In this document: one piece after another, positions 17,608 to 26,059 of the stretch
How positions within the stretch are numbered: the first letter of the stretch is position 1
Layout: the number at the start of each line of letters is the position of its first letter
Origin: Lactobacillus sp. CBA3606
GTDB taxonomy: Bacteria > Bacillota > Bacilli > Lactobacillales > Lactobacillaceae
NCBI RefSeq assembly: GCF_002970935.1
Contig: NZ_CP027194.1
Location: forward strand, 2,385,070 to 2,449,069
Length of the DNA stretch: 64,000 bases
Direction: 5' to 3'
Notes under the pieces: model-generated
What the model was told of the DNA's origin: nothing
Databases searched by the model: none
Seen by the model: only the letters and a program-made list of their open reading frames with translations
Position numbers and translations under genes: made by a program

Positions 17608-19509
17608 TTATGACTCCTCAAGTTGACTAGCATGGGCATTTGCCGTGGGACTATCCATTAAGGTATCCGCTTCAACGTAGATTTTATGCCACATCATAAA
17701 GGTCAGCACCGTCCATAATTTACGTGAGTTATCACGGACGCCAGCACGATGGTCAGACAAGAGCTTCAAGAAGTAAGCCTTATTGAAGTATTGATCAGTT
17801 TGAGAATCGTTAATAATCTTTTCTGCCCAAGCGTACATCTCATCTTTTAGCCAGAACCGGATGGGTACTGGGAAACCGAGCTTCTTGCGATGCAAGACAT
17901 GTTCAGGCACGACATCTTCAACGGCTTTACGTAAGATATACTTCGTAGTGCCATGACTGATCCGAAGATTTGCTGGAATTTCAGCGGCCAAGTTGTAAAC
18001 TTCACGGTCAACAAATGGTGTCCGGAGTTCCAAGCTATGGGCCATCGTTGTCCGGTCGGCGTTATGCAATAAGTCACCGTTTAACCAAGTGTGCATATCG
18101 ATGAACTGCATTTGACTGATCGGGTCATAGTTTTCAGATTCATCGTAGAATGGTTGGGTGATTGATTGGAACGGATGTTTCTGATTGTAGTCTTTAATGA
18201 AGGCTTGCTTTTCTTGTTCGCCAAAAATAAAGGCATTCCCAACGTACCGGTTTTGTAAAGGCGTGGTACCACGTAGTAAGAATGACCGGCCACGCATACC
18301 TTCAGGCATCATGGTCGCAATTCGTTTGAGGGCACCGTTGATGGGCTTGGTATACCGGAAAGGCTTCAAAGATTCGGGTTCGTGATAGATGGTGTAACCA
18401 CCAAATAATTCATCCGCACCTTCACCGGTTAAGGCTACTTTGACGTGCTTGACAGCTTCTTTGGCTAAGAAGTACTGCGGCACAGCGGCCGGATCAGCCA
18501 AGGGATCATCCATACTCCAAACGAAGTGTGGGAAAGCATTCATAAAGGCTTCTGGTGTAATCAACATACTGTGATTTTGAACACCTAGCTTTTGAGCAGT
18601 TTCTTGGGCCACATCTAATTCACTATAGCCTTCACGTTCAAAACCGACGGAAATGGTTTCCAACTTAGGATTATAGTTTTTAGCAATAGCCACAATAATT
18701 GACGAATCAATCCCACCGGATAGGAACGACCCGACTGGCACGTCCGAGCGCATATGAATCTTAACGGAATCGAAGAGGGCGTCTTTGATTTTTTGCGCAT
18801 ATTCAGCTTCGCTCCGTTGTACCGGGTGAAATTCACGATGGTAGTAACGATTAAGCCGTGGTGCGGCGCCAATCTTCTTGGTTAAGGAACACCCAGGAGC
18901 CAACATTTTAATTTCTTTAGTTAACGTTTCGGGTTCGGGCACGAATTGGAACGTCATATAATCTTGCATGGCGTTTTTATCAAAGGTCTTGTCTTTGAGA
19001 ATCTTATAGATGGCTTTACTTTCAGACGCATAGTAGAAGTCATCGTCTTGAATCGCATAATAAAATGGTTTGATGCCAAATTGATCCCGAGCCGCAAACA
19101 AGGTCTTTTCTTGCTTATCCCAAATAACAAAGGCAAACATCCCACGTAAGTATTTAGTGGCGTTTTCTTTATATTTGGCATACATGCCAAGAATAACTTC
19201 AGAGTCAGAATTAGTTTTAAAGTCATAACCGTCGGCTTTAAGTTGTTCTCGTAATTCAACGTAATTGTAAATTTCACCATTAAAGGTCATCCAGTAACGT
19301 TCATGGTCATACGAGAGTGGTTGGTGACCACCAGCTAAATCAATAATACTTAGCCGTCGAAAGCCCATTGTAATGTTATCATCAGCGAAGTAACCATCGT
19401 CATCGGGGCCCCGATGGACAATCATCTTCGTCATTTCGTGGATGGTCTGATCGTAAGCTGCGTTATCCGCTTTCGTCCGATCAGTTAAGCAACCAGCAAA
19501 ACCGCACAT
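17608..19509 (-). CDS. asnB: Asparagine synthetase, glutamine-hydrolysing
   Basis: The 633-residue protein has an N-terminal glutaminase domain with the catalytic Cys2 (MCGFAGCL), FNGEIYNY near 76 and a C-terminal synthetase domain with the PP-loop FLSGGIDSSIIV near 262. It makes asparagine from aspartate and glutamine; in some Gram-positive bacteria AsnB homologues instead amidate cell-wall DAP, which the co-transcribed aspartokinase and the nearby murE make worth testing. It heads an operon of two genes. Confidence 0.92.
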   Translation of the reverse strand: MCGFAGCLTDRTKADNAAYDQTIHEMTKMIVHRGPDDDGYFADDNITMGFRRLSIIDLAGGHQPLSYDHERYWMTFNGEIYNYVELREQLKADGYDFKTNSDSEVILGMYAKYKENATKYLRGMFAFVIWDKQEKTLFAARDQFGIKPFYYAIQDDDFYYASESKAIYKILKDKTFDKNAMQDYMTFQFVPEPETLTKEIKMLAPGCSLTKKIGAAPRLNRYYHREFHPVQRSEAEYAQKIKDALFDSVKIHMRSDVPVGSFLSGGIDSSIIVAIAKNYNPKLETISVGFEREGYSELDVAQETAQKLGVQNHSMLITPEAFMNAFPHFVWSMDDPLADPAAVPQYFLAKEAVKHVKVALTGEGADELFGGYTIYHEPESLKPFRYTKPINGALKRIATMMPEGMRGRSFLLRGTTPLQNRYVGNAFIFGEQEKQAFIKDYNQKHPFQSITQPFYDESENYDPISQMQFIDMHTWLNGDLLHNADRTTMAHSLELRTPFVDREVYNLAAEIPANLRISHGTTKYILRKAVEDVVPEHVLHRKKLGFPVPIRFWLKDEMYAWAEKIINDSQTDQYFNKAYFLKLLSDHRAGVRDNSRKLWTVLTFMMWHKIYVEADTLMDSPTANAHASQLEES

Positions 19510-20031
19510 GTCTGTTCATCTCTCAATCTTAAGGTTTAAATTTTAAAGTACTCAATCAGCACTTAGGTTTTGTTGTTAATTTACCTGATTCCTAATATGA
19601 AGTAAAGTAATCTAGCGAATTATAACCGTTTCTTACCGAACTGCCATCATTTTTTTGAATAATCTGAGTTGGTTTGACTATTAATAGACTAATAATTCAA
19701 TGATTTGCAAAACTTATGAGTACACTTTCATTATTATACTTGCTTTCTGGAATAAGATAAAGCCGTTCAAGGTATTCACCATGTTTGCTACGTAAAATAA
19801 TTTTTATAAGCTGAAATGTTAGTTATTTTCACACCCCACTCATTCCAGCCTTAATATTACGAAGTATTACATAAAGCCGGTTTTATTACAAGCAATCACC
19901 TAAATAGTAATCAAACTGCTATTGCCTTGTTACATTGAGTCCGTATACTTAGCTTCTGTTGTTAAGGCCAGCAATCCGTTGGGTGCTGGTCAAAGGAAAC
20001 TATCAAAAATTACAGGAGTGACGTTATTCAT
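19510..20031. other. 520-bp AT-rich gap between divergent asnB and LysM genes
   Basis: I see no gene, T-box or riboswitch. A minus-strand TATAAT (about 19733-19738) with a weak TTTATC 17 bp upstream could serve asnB through a long leader of over 200 nt. The plus-strand side leads into the LysM gene with an AGGAGTGA site. Both leaders are unusually long for this genome. Confidence 0.5.
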
Positions 20032-20631
20032 ATGAAGATCAAAAATTTATTATTATCCACAGTGGCTGCGACTGGACTACTAGTTGTGACAACGACCGCA
20101 GTTAATGCTGATACGATTACTGTCAAAGCTGGCGATACGGTGAGTGCCATTGCACATGCCCATCAAACGACGATTTCAAGTATTGAAACGGCTAATTCAT
20201 TAGCCAATGTTAACTTGATTTATGTGGGCCAACAATTGATCGTCAATGGGACCACTGCAGTTGCTGAACCGACTCAAGCGACCGCAACGCCTAGTCAAGC
20301 TCAAAGCCCAGCAGTCGCACAACCAGCAACTCCTAGTGCACCAGTAGTTGCAGAAGCGCCAACTAGTGCGCCCGCAACCACAGCACCGGTCGCAGAAACG
20401 ACGAGTAATTCAGATAGTGCAGCCAAAGCTTGGATTGCCAACAAAGAATCCGGCGGGTCATATAGTGCTCGTAATGGACAATATATCGGTAAATATCAAT
20501 TGAGTGCCGCTTATCTAAATGGGGACTACTCAGCAGCCAATCAGGAACAAGTTGCCAATAACTATGTGGCTTCACGTTACGGTTCATGGACTGCTGCGCA
20601 AAGCTTCTGGCAAGCAAACGGCTGGTATTAA
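20032..20631 (+). CDS. Secreted LysM protein with transglycosylase-like C-terminus
   Basis: The 199-residue precursor has a signal peptide (MKIKNLLLSTVAATGLL..., cleavage probably after VNA near residue 26). One LysM domain (about 28-74, TITVKAGDTVSAIAHAH...YVGQQLIV) should bind peptidoglycan. A low-complexity Ala/Pro/Thr linker (75-130) follows, then a C-terminal domain WIANKESGGSYSARNGQY...GKYQL resembling small extracellular transglycosylases of lactobacilli, where the Glu of KESGG is the likely catalytic residue. Wall-bound or secreted. An AGGAGTGACG site precedes the ATG. Confidence 0.85.
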   Translation: MKIKNLLLSTVAATGLLVVTTTAVNADTITVKAGDTVSAIAHAHQTTISSIETANSLANVNLIYVGQQLIVNGTTAVAEPTQATATPSQAQSPAVAQPATPSAPVVAEAPTSAPATTAPVAETTSNSDSAAKAWIANKESGGSYSARNGQYIGKYQLSAAYLNGDYSAANQEQVANNYVASRYGSWTAAQSFWQANGWY

Positions 20632-20657
20632 GCTTAGCTCATTAGTTGATACAGCTC

Positions 20658-20693
20658 AAAGAGGTGCGAGACGATTTTGTCTCGCGCCTCTTT
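20658..20693 (+). terminator. Terminator of the LysM gene
   Basis: AAAGAGGTGCGAGAC pairs with GTCTCGCGCCTCTTT (one G-T wobble) around ATTTT-type loop. It can also serve azlD on the other strand. Confidence 0.85.
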
Positions 20694-20716
20694 ATTAGGT
20701 CACGGTTTAGGTGCGG

Positions 20717-21043
20717 TTAACTGAAACCGATAAAGCGAAGGGCCGCCATGGCTAATACGCCAGTCACAACGACGGCCAGTAAATTTTTAGTCAGGATACC
20801 AGCTAAAATGGCGGGGAGGGCCGCCAAACTATTCGCCAAATTAAGACTCGGCCAGTGGCCAGCGTGATAAATAAGTAAGTTTTCAATGAAAATAGCGGTC
20901 ATAATGGCAACCGGCACGAAAGATAAAAAGCGGATGACGCCGGCTGGGACGGTTAGATTCTTAATAATGGCAAATGGTACCACCCGAGTTAACCAGGTCA
21001 CCAGCCCACACAGTAGAATTGTGACGAAAATATAAGTTGTCAT
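20717..21043 (-). CDS. azlD: AzlD-family branched-chain amino acid exporter subunit
   Basis: The 108-residue membrane protein MTTYIFVTILLCGLVTWLTR... has about four membrane segments and the TRVVPF motif of AzlD. It works with AzlC to export branched-chain amino acids or analogues. The ATG at 21041-21043 overlaps the azlC stop (ATGA), indicating coupled translation. Confidence 0.85.
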   Translation of the reverse strand: MTTYIFVTILLCGLVTWLTRVVPFAIIKNLTVPAGVIRFLSFVPVAIMTAIFIENLLIYHAGHWPSLNLANSLAALPAILAGILTKNLLAVVVTGVLAMAALRFIGFS

Positions 21044-21741
21044 TTGGGCGTCACCACCATGCCGAAAGCGCAGCCTAATAGTGTTGCGATTAATAAGGCG
21101 ATGTTTCCTGGGACCCAACGCATGAGTAAGATCATCATGAGAGCCACGAATAGGACGACGAGTAGTTGGGTTTTAAGTGGCTTACTGCGATCCGTAATGA
21201 GTTGCAAGTACAAGAGGCCGATAAACATGCCAACAACGGCAAAGTCGAGGCCAAATTGATCCGGATCCGTAATGAGATTGCCAAGTAAACAGCCAGCGAC
21301 GGTCGCAGCTGCCCAGACAAAATAAGCGACTAAATTGGCGGCATGTAACCAGTTAGGCCGTAACTTTTGATGGGTAAGATTGACTTTGTTCATACTCAGC
21401 GCAAAAGTTTCATCAGTTAGTAAGGTGCCCAAAGCCAGATTTTGCCAGAGGGAGTCGTGTTTGAAAAATTGAGCAATGGATAAACTCATCAACATCATGC
21501 GAGAATTGATGAGCCAAGTGGATAAGACAATTGCCGAAATTGGACTGCCTGCTAAGAGCATGCTGACCATAATAAATTGGGCTGAGCCAGCATAGACAAT
21601 GAGGGACATTGCTAAGACGGCTAGGACTGATAGGTGACTTGTATTAGCGACAATGCCCATGGCGAGTCCAACCCCGATGTAGCCAAAGACGGTTGGTATC
21701 ACGTCTTTTAGCCCACTCCGAAAAGATAAATTAGCAGTCAC
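21040..21741 (-). CDS. azlC: AzlC-family branched-chain amino acid exporter subunit
   Basis: The 233-residue inner-membrane protein has the AzlC signature: GLKDVIPTVFGYIGVGLAMGIVA at the start, then YAGSAQFIMV near 53 and NSRMMLMSLSIAQFF near 85. It forms a two-part exporter with AzlD. Translation starts with GTG behind AGGAAGGAAGC. A short MerR-like gene lies divergent upstream, but no operator was identified that would link it. Confidence 0.9.
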   Translation of the reverse strand: MTANLSFRSGLKDVIPTVFGYIGVGLAMGIVANTSHLSVLAVLAMSLIVYAGSAQFIMVSMLLAGSPISAIVLSTWLINSRMMLMSLSIAQFFKHDSLWQNLALGTLLTDETFALSMNKVNLTHQKLRPNWLHAANLVAYFVWAAATVAGCLLGNLITDPDQFGLDFAVVGMFIGLLYLQLITDRSKPLKTQLLVVLFVALMMILLMRWVPGNIALLIATLLGCAFGMVVTPK

Positions 21742-21923
21742 AAGGTTAGCTTCCTTTCCTAATTAAAAGTTGTAAGTTACAGTGTACACGTTTTGGTGAA
21801 AATAATGAACAAAATTATCATTCAATTTTAATGATGACGTCAGGAAAATATTACTTGCATTTATTTTGACGCGGGCGTAACATAAGCACATTGATTTTTT
21901 GAAAGGACAAATGGTGAGGGAAA

Positions 21924-22142
21924 ATGACTCTGGAACAATTAGCAGCCCGTAGTGGGGTTACTGCTGATAAAATCGTCGCTTATACGAAGGCCGGCTTATT
22001 GCCTTGTAAAGATGAACACGCGTTGTTTAGCGTTGACGATCAATATTGGCTAGATATGGTCAATTGCTTCTTAGAAAATGGCTCATCCGTTGAGGACTTA
22101 AAAGATTTGATGCCACTTTGCGAGCAATGTGCAACAAATTAG
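21924..22142 (+). CDS. Short MerR-like helix-turn-helix protein
   Basis: The 72-residue protein begins MTLEQLAARSGVTADKIVAYTKAGLLP, the winged helix of MerR regulators, then DDQYWLDMVNCFLENGSSVEDLKDLMPLCEQC. It lacks the long dimerisation helix of normal MerR proteins. It ends with a Cys-x-x-Cys pair that might bind metal or sense thiols, but this is a guess. GAAAGGAC lies upstream and the ATG is at 21924. A good terminator follows. Confidence 0.7.
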   Translation: MTLEQLAARSGVTADKIVAYTKAGLLPCKDEHALFSVDDQYWLDMVNCFLENGSSVEDLKDLMPLCEQCATN

Positions 22143-22169
22143 TTCAAAATTAGGATTGCAATCATGTTA

Positions 22170-22212
22170 AACGCAGATTACTGAGAATTAATCAGTAACC
22201 TGCGTTTTTTGG
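22170..22212 (+). terminator. Terminator of the short MerR-like gene
   Basis: AACGCAG-ATTACTGA pairs with TCAGTAA-CCTGCGTT, followed by six T. Confidence 0.85.
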
Positions 22213-22241
22213 TCTTTAAAGCCGTTGTCAGTGCAACTAAA

Positions 22242-22273
22242 AGGGGTGTCCGGTAAAGTTACCGGACACCCCT
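22242..22273 (-). terminator. Terminator of the MFS/DUF4811 operon
   Basis: AGGGGTGTCCGGTAA and TTACCGGACACCCCT pair perfectly. It lies just after the DUF4811 stop on the minus strand, followed on that strand by TTTTAGTT. Confidence 0.8.
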
Positions 22274-22281
22274 AATCATTA

Positions 22282-23001
22282 CTAGTGGCTTTGTTTAACG
22301 GTTTTAATCATGCTTTGTAAAGCACTAGCTTGATACTTTGCTGCAGCTTGCTTTTCAAGTTGGGCTAATTGTGTTTGTGACAGTGATGGATTTTTGACCA
22401 TCGCTGCTTTAACTTCATTAGCGACGTAAACTTTTGCGCGGGCTTTTAATGTCTTTTGTTGTTGTTTAACTAACTTCGTCAATTGTTTAGCTTGCGACGT
22501 ACTTAAAACGACCCATTGCTTCCCAACGTAGAAGTGATTTGTCCGTTTAATTAATTGGTTATCATTGTCAGCAATGCCAAACCAGAATTTTGCGGCCTTA
22601 TTTTGATAAACCCAGCGCGTGGTTTTAGTAACGAGCTTAGGGGTACCAGCGGTCGTTTTTACCTGATTCGTCGTTTTAATATTGGCTGGTGTATGACTAA
22701 CCTTTTTTTGATTAGTGGTGGTTTTGTAGATGTAAACGCGATTTTTATCAGCTGTGCCGACGGATTGATACAGTAAGAGATCCATCTGGCTACTGCCGGC
22801 TGACTTCAAAGTCGTTGTCTTAGTTGTTGTGACTTTACTCATGCCAAGATGGGCACTGTCGTTACGAATCACTAAGACTAAGGAAGCGACCACAAGGACG
22901 ACCAAAACGGTGACTAAACCTAACTGGAGTTTCGAGCGGCGCATGTAAACGAAACTGAGGAATAGGGCAATCGTACTAAGAACTAATAAGACTAGAATCA
23001 T
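22282..23001 (-). CDS. DUF4811-type membrane protein
   Basis: The 239-residue protein has two N-terminal membrane helices (MILVLLVLSTIALFLSFVY and LGLVTVLVVLVVASLVLVI), then a basic outside domain rich in Lys, Thr and Gln. Proteins of this type regularly accompany DHA2 multidrug transporters in lactobacilli and are annotated DUF4811; their role is unknown. Its ATG overlaps the transporter stop by 4 nt, so the two are coupled and probably act together. Confidence 0.8.
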   Translation of the reverse strand: MILVLLVLSTIALFLSFVYMRRSKLQLGLVTVLVVLVVASLVLVIRNDSAHLGMSKVTTTKTTTLKSAGSSQMDLLLYQSVGTADKNRVYIYKTTTNQKKVSHTPANIKTTNQVKTTAGTPKLVTKTTRWVYQNKAAKFWFGIADNDNQLIKRTNHFYVGKQWVVLSTSQAKQLTKLVKQQQKTLKARAKVYVANEVKAAMVKNPSLSQTQLAQLEKQAAAKYQASALQSMIKTVKQSH

Positions 23002-24473
23002 TGTGCATCACCCGCCTTAGCTGGAAGTTTAGCTGAGTGGGTGTTATCTTTCAAGAAGAAAGCGACCACTAAGCCAATGACACAGAAGGCTACGGCAACA
23101 ATAAAGGCTGCATGGTAACCACTTAATGTGGCATTTAAATACTTATCTTGATAAGCCAATGGTTGGCTCTTAAGCAAACTGTGAACTGGTTTTTGGGCAG
23201 TCGTGACATTAGATAAGACGGACGTTAAGATGGCCGTTCCAATTGAACTGGCAATCTGACGGGTCGTATTATTAACGGCTGTCCCGTGTCCCATCATATC
23301 AACTGGCAAAGCGTTCATCCCAGAAGTTGTGGCTGGCATCATAACCATTGAAATACCGAACATCCGTAAAGCATATAAAATCACGATATAGACGGTCGCA
23401 GTGTTACGGGTTAAGAACATAAATGGAATCGTTCCAGCGGTTAAGAGGAACATCCCTAAGATGGCTAAGCGGCGTGCCCCGAACCGGTCAAAAGCTTGAC
23501 CAGTAATGGGACTCATAATCCCCATCATCAAGGCACCAGCTAATAAAGTTAGGCCAGATTCAAAGGCAGAGAAGCCGTGAATAATTTGTAGATACAGCGG
23601 AATGACCATTTCGGCACCGACCATCGCCATATTGGTGACGGAACTTAAGACAGCGGCAACCGTGAAGGCGGCATGTTTGAAGACCCGGAATTCCAAGAAT
23701 GGTTTTTCCATCGTCAATTGACGCCAAACAAAGAGCACGATAAAGATAATTCCGAGAATGATGCTCGTTAAGACTTTCGCAGAAGTCCAACCGCTATCAC
23801 CAACGGATGAGAACCCATAGAGTAAGGTCCCAAAACCAATGGTAGACATCACCAGTGAGGCAAAATCAAGTTTTGGTTTTGAGGTTTCTAAGACGTTAGC
23901 CATGAAGAAGAAGCCGGCAATAATGACCACGGCCACGATTGGAATAATTAGGCCGAATAAATCACGCCAGCTTAAATTATCAATGACCCAACCAGAAAGT
24001 GTGGGTCCAATCGCAGGAGCTAAGCCGATAACAATTCCGGCCATCCCCATGGCGGCACCACGTTTGTTAGCTGGAAAAATGGTTAACATAATTGTTTGCA
24101 ATAATGGCATGGTGACCCCAACCCCAACCGCTTGAATTAAGCGACCAGTTAATAGTAACTGGAAATTAGGGGCGGTAAAACAAATAATCGTACCGATTTC
24201 AAAGATTGTCATCGCTGATAAGTAGAGCCACTTGGTACTAAAGCGGGTACTTAACCAAGCGCTAACCGGGATCATAATCCCGTTCACCAGTAGAAATCCG
24301 GTTGTAAGCCATTGGACGGTTGAAGTAGTGATATCGAATGCCTTCATCAAAGTTGGAAAGGCAGTGGTTAAAATAGTTTGGTTGAGAACCGTACAAAAGG
24401 TTCCCACCAATAATATGGCAATCAGCAAGCCGCGGTTATAGGGCTTGCCATTTGCATCAACACTCGTTGACAT
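22998..24473 (-). CDS. DHA2-family MFS multidrug efflux transporter
   Basis: The 491-residue protein has about 14 membrane helices and typical DHA2 features: TTAFPTLMKAFDITTSTVQWLTTGF near 40, LLTGRLIQAVGVGVTMPLLQT near 115-135. It exports drugs or toxic compounds with proton uptake. ATG 24473 follows AGAGAGAAGGG; a longer frame upstream has no ribosome site. A near-consensus promoter precedes it and the divergent MerR gene is the probable regulator. Confidence 0.9.
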   Translation of the reverse strand: MSTSVDANGKPYNRGLLIAILLVGTFCTVLNQTILTTAFPTLMKAFDITTSTVQWLTTGFLLVNGIMIPVSAWLSTRFSTKWLYLSAMTIFEIGTIICFTAPNFQLLLTGRLIQAVGVGVTMPLLQTIMLTIFPANKRGAAMGMAGIVIGLAPAIGPTLSGWVIDNLSWRDLFGLIIPIVAVVIIAGFFFMANVLETSKPKLDFASLVMSTIGFGTLLYGFSSVGDSGWTSAKVLTSIILGIIFIVLFVWRQLTMEKPFLEFRVFKHAAFTVAAVLSSVTNMAMVGAEMVIPLYLQIIHGFSAFESGLTLLAGALMMGIMSPITGQAFDRFGARRLAILGMFLLTAGTIPFMFLTRNTATVYIVILYALRMFGISMVMMPATTSGMNALPVDMMGHGTAVNNTTRQIASSIGTAILTSVLSNVTTAQKPVHSLLKSQPLAYQDKYLNATLSGYHAAFIVAVAFCVIGLVVAFFLKDNTHSAKLPAKAGDAQ

Positions 24474-24507
24474 TGAATCCCTTCTCTCTAAAAAATGTAC
24501 GTTGTCT

Positions 24508-24569
24508 AATATAGTCGGATTTGATGTCTTTGTCAACAAACTTGACATTAATATCAAAAAATATATACT
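24508..24569. promoter_or_regulatory. Divergent promoters with touching -35 boxes
   Basis: Minus strand: TTGACA (24531-24536) -17 bp- TATATT (24508-24513) for the efflux pump. Plus strand: TTGACA (24542-24547) -16 bp- TATACT (24564-24569) for the MerR gene. The two -35 boxes form the inverted repeat TGTCAA-N5-TTGACA (24531-24547), where one bound protein or polymerase could block both directions. Confidence 0.75.
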
Positions 24570-24603
24570 GAATATTGAAAATGTTAGAAATGGGGGCAAG
24601 ACT

Positions 24604-25059
24604 GTGGATGATCAAGACGAAGCATTAGTAAGGCGATTAAAAGCTCAATTTAATGCGCACCAATTTGAACTTGGCATTAGTGATTTATCAAAAGGAACGG
24701 GGGTTTCTCAGACCCAATTACGGTATTGGGAACAAAAAGGGTATATCTATAGTAAAAAGATGGCCGAAAAAAATGCTGCCCATCATTATTCATATGGGAC
24801 GTTTATGCGGGTCCACTTGATAAAAGCCTTTTTGGATGAGGGGTTTACGTTAGCAGCGGCGGCTAAAATGGCGGCTGATCGACGCAATCGTTTGGATATG
24901 ATGCGGTTGTTTACAGTAAAGGCGCTTCAAGGAATCGAAGAACGCGATGGCCATCATATGCTGAATTTGGGTTACTTTGATGAAGCTAAAACGCAAGTGT
25001 TATATGGTTATCTGGTGAATGATGAAGTTCATTATCGGGTTTACCCAAGAAATAAGTAG
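24604..25059 (+). CDS. MerR-family transcriptional regulator
   Basis: The 151-residue protein has a MerR helix-turn-helix (ELGISDLSKGTGVSQTQLRYWEQKGYI, about 20-45) and a longer C-terminal region (AAKMAADRRNRLDMMRL...). The best start is GTG 24604 behind GGGGGC. It is divergent from the MFS pump, so it is the probable drug-responsive regulator of that operon. No cysteine-based metal site is visible, as expected for an organic ligand. Confidence 0.82.
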   Translation: MDDQDEALVRRLKAQFNAHQFELGISDLSKGTGVSQTQLRYWEQKGYIYSKKMAEKNAAHHYSYGTFMRVHLIKAFLDEGFTLAAAAKMAADRRNRLDMMRLFTVKALQGIEERDGHHMLNLGYFDEAKTQVLYGYLVNDEVHYRVYPRNK

Positions 25060-25199
25060 GTTTTAGCTGGCTTCTAGCTTGTGAAACCGATTAATTAATG
25101 GTAAATTAAGATTGGTAAGTGTCGGTAAGTCATTTGGACAATCAAGTTTCCCGCTCGTCAATCGATCTTATGGCTGGATTGACCGTTGTGTCATGTTGG

Positions 25200-25394
25200 T
25201 CGTGTTTTGAAGTTTAACTTTGTAAAAGGATTTACAACAGAGCGCGAAAGAGCGCAGAGATGCCTGGTTTTAATCAGGTAGTGATCGTGCATAAAAACAA
25301 CGTGTTATTGAATCTAGAAGTAGTGTTCAATTGTCCGGTGATGATACTTACCAGTGGGGCCCAAGTGATGCGGGAAAGCTTGGGTCTTTTATAG
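25200..25394 (+). ncRNA. Possible structured RNA with terminator
   Basis: In the 410-bp gap after the MerR gene, the stretch from about 25225 holds several possible hairpins (for example CCTGGTTTTAATCAGG at 25263-25278). It ends in a terminator-like stem GGCCCAAG...CTTGGGTC followed by TTTTAT (25359-25392). No gene follows on this strand, so this is either a small RNA or the long 3' end of the MerR transcript. It does not match any riboswitch class I recognise. Confidence 0.3.
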
Positions 25395-25409
25395 TACCGT
25401 TGGTGAGAC

Positions 25410-25452
25410 TAAAAAAGCCATTAAGTGTGACAACACACTCAATCGCTTTTTC
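25410..25452 (-). terminator. Terminator of the 25.5-kb hypothetical gene
   Basis: Stem AAAAAGC..TTAAGTGTG / CACACTCAA..GCTTTTT with an A-run on the left, giving a T-run on the minus strand. Confidence 0.75.
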
Positions 25453-25472
25453 AACTTAAAGCTTACTGATTA

Positions 25473-25817
25473 TTAAGATGTCGCGACCTGACTGAAATGA
25501 CTAGCGTACCATTCATTCCAAGTGACGGCTGGATTGCCACTGGCAAAGTAAGCCTGATCGAGTTTGTCGATTAGGTGGAGATAGTCAGCGAATGAAAAAG
25601 TAACACTATCAGCTAGTCGTTGTGCCCTGGTCATGAAGCGGGTTAATGCGAGATGTTCGTTAATGTCAGTCATATAACTGGCAACGTCGTAATCAGACAT
25701 TAATTCTAGATTGTTGGCATCATATAGCCGTTGATAGAACTTAGCAAAAGCTTCAACAGCTTGGTGTTGTAGTCGACCATTAAGTTGGGTAATTGATAAT
25801 TGAGCATCATTAGTCAC
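25473..25817 (-). CDS. Hypothetical protein
   Basis: The 114-residue product starts at GTG 25815-25817 behind a strong AAGGAGG site (MTNDAQLSITQLNGR...). It looks soluble and mostly helical, with aromatic residues in the second half (FYQRLYDANN, TWNEWYASHF). There is no signal peptide or membrane helix. I do not recognise the family. It is divergent from the metalloregulator gene downstream. Confidence 0.65.
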   Translation of the reverse strand: MTNDAQLSITQLNGRLQHQAVEAFAKFYQRLYDANNLELMSDYDVASYMTDINEHLALTRFMTRAQRLADSVTFSFADYLHLIDKLDQAYFASGNPAVTWNEWYASHFSQVATS

Positions 25818-26059
25818 GATGCGGTTCCTCCTTAGTATTGAAACACGGTCCCCGATAAAAAGATTTAAAACGGGTGCAAACTCCAAGGCCTGAGTTTGCG
25901 CTACAATTTAATTATGGCACGATTAGGCCCACTTTTCAAAAGTTTACTAGCTTGTACGTGAATTGCGTGGTTAGTGGCGAAAGTTTGTTAAGTGTAGTAC
26001 GATAGTTGGACTAATGTGTTGAAATGGACAGATAAATTTAGTTGAGGTGACGAATATTC

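Noticed and set aside
19510..20031. T-box or lysine riboswitch before asnB-aspartokinase.
   Set aside because: No GGTGGTACCGCG motif or L-box core is present in this gap.
24474..24603. Longer N-terminus for the MerR regulator, and for the MFS protein on the other strand.
   Set aside because: Both frames stay open by chance through the divergent promoters; strong ribosome sites support the internal starts at 24604 (+) and 24473 (-).
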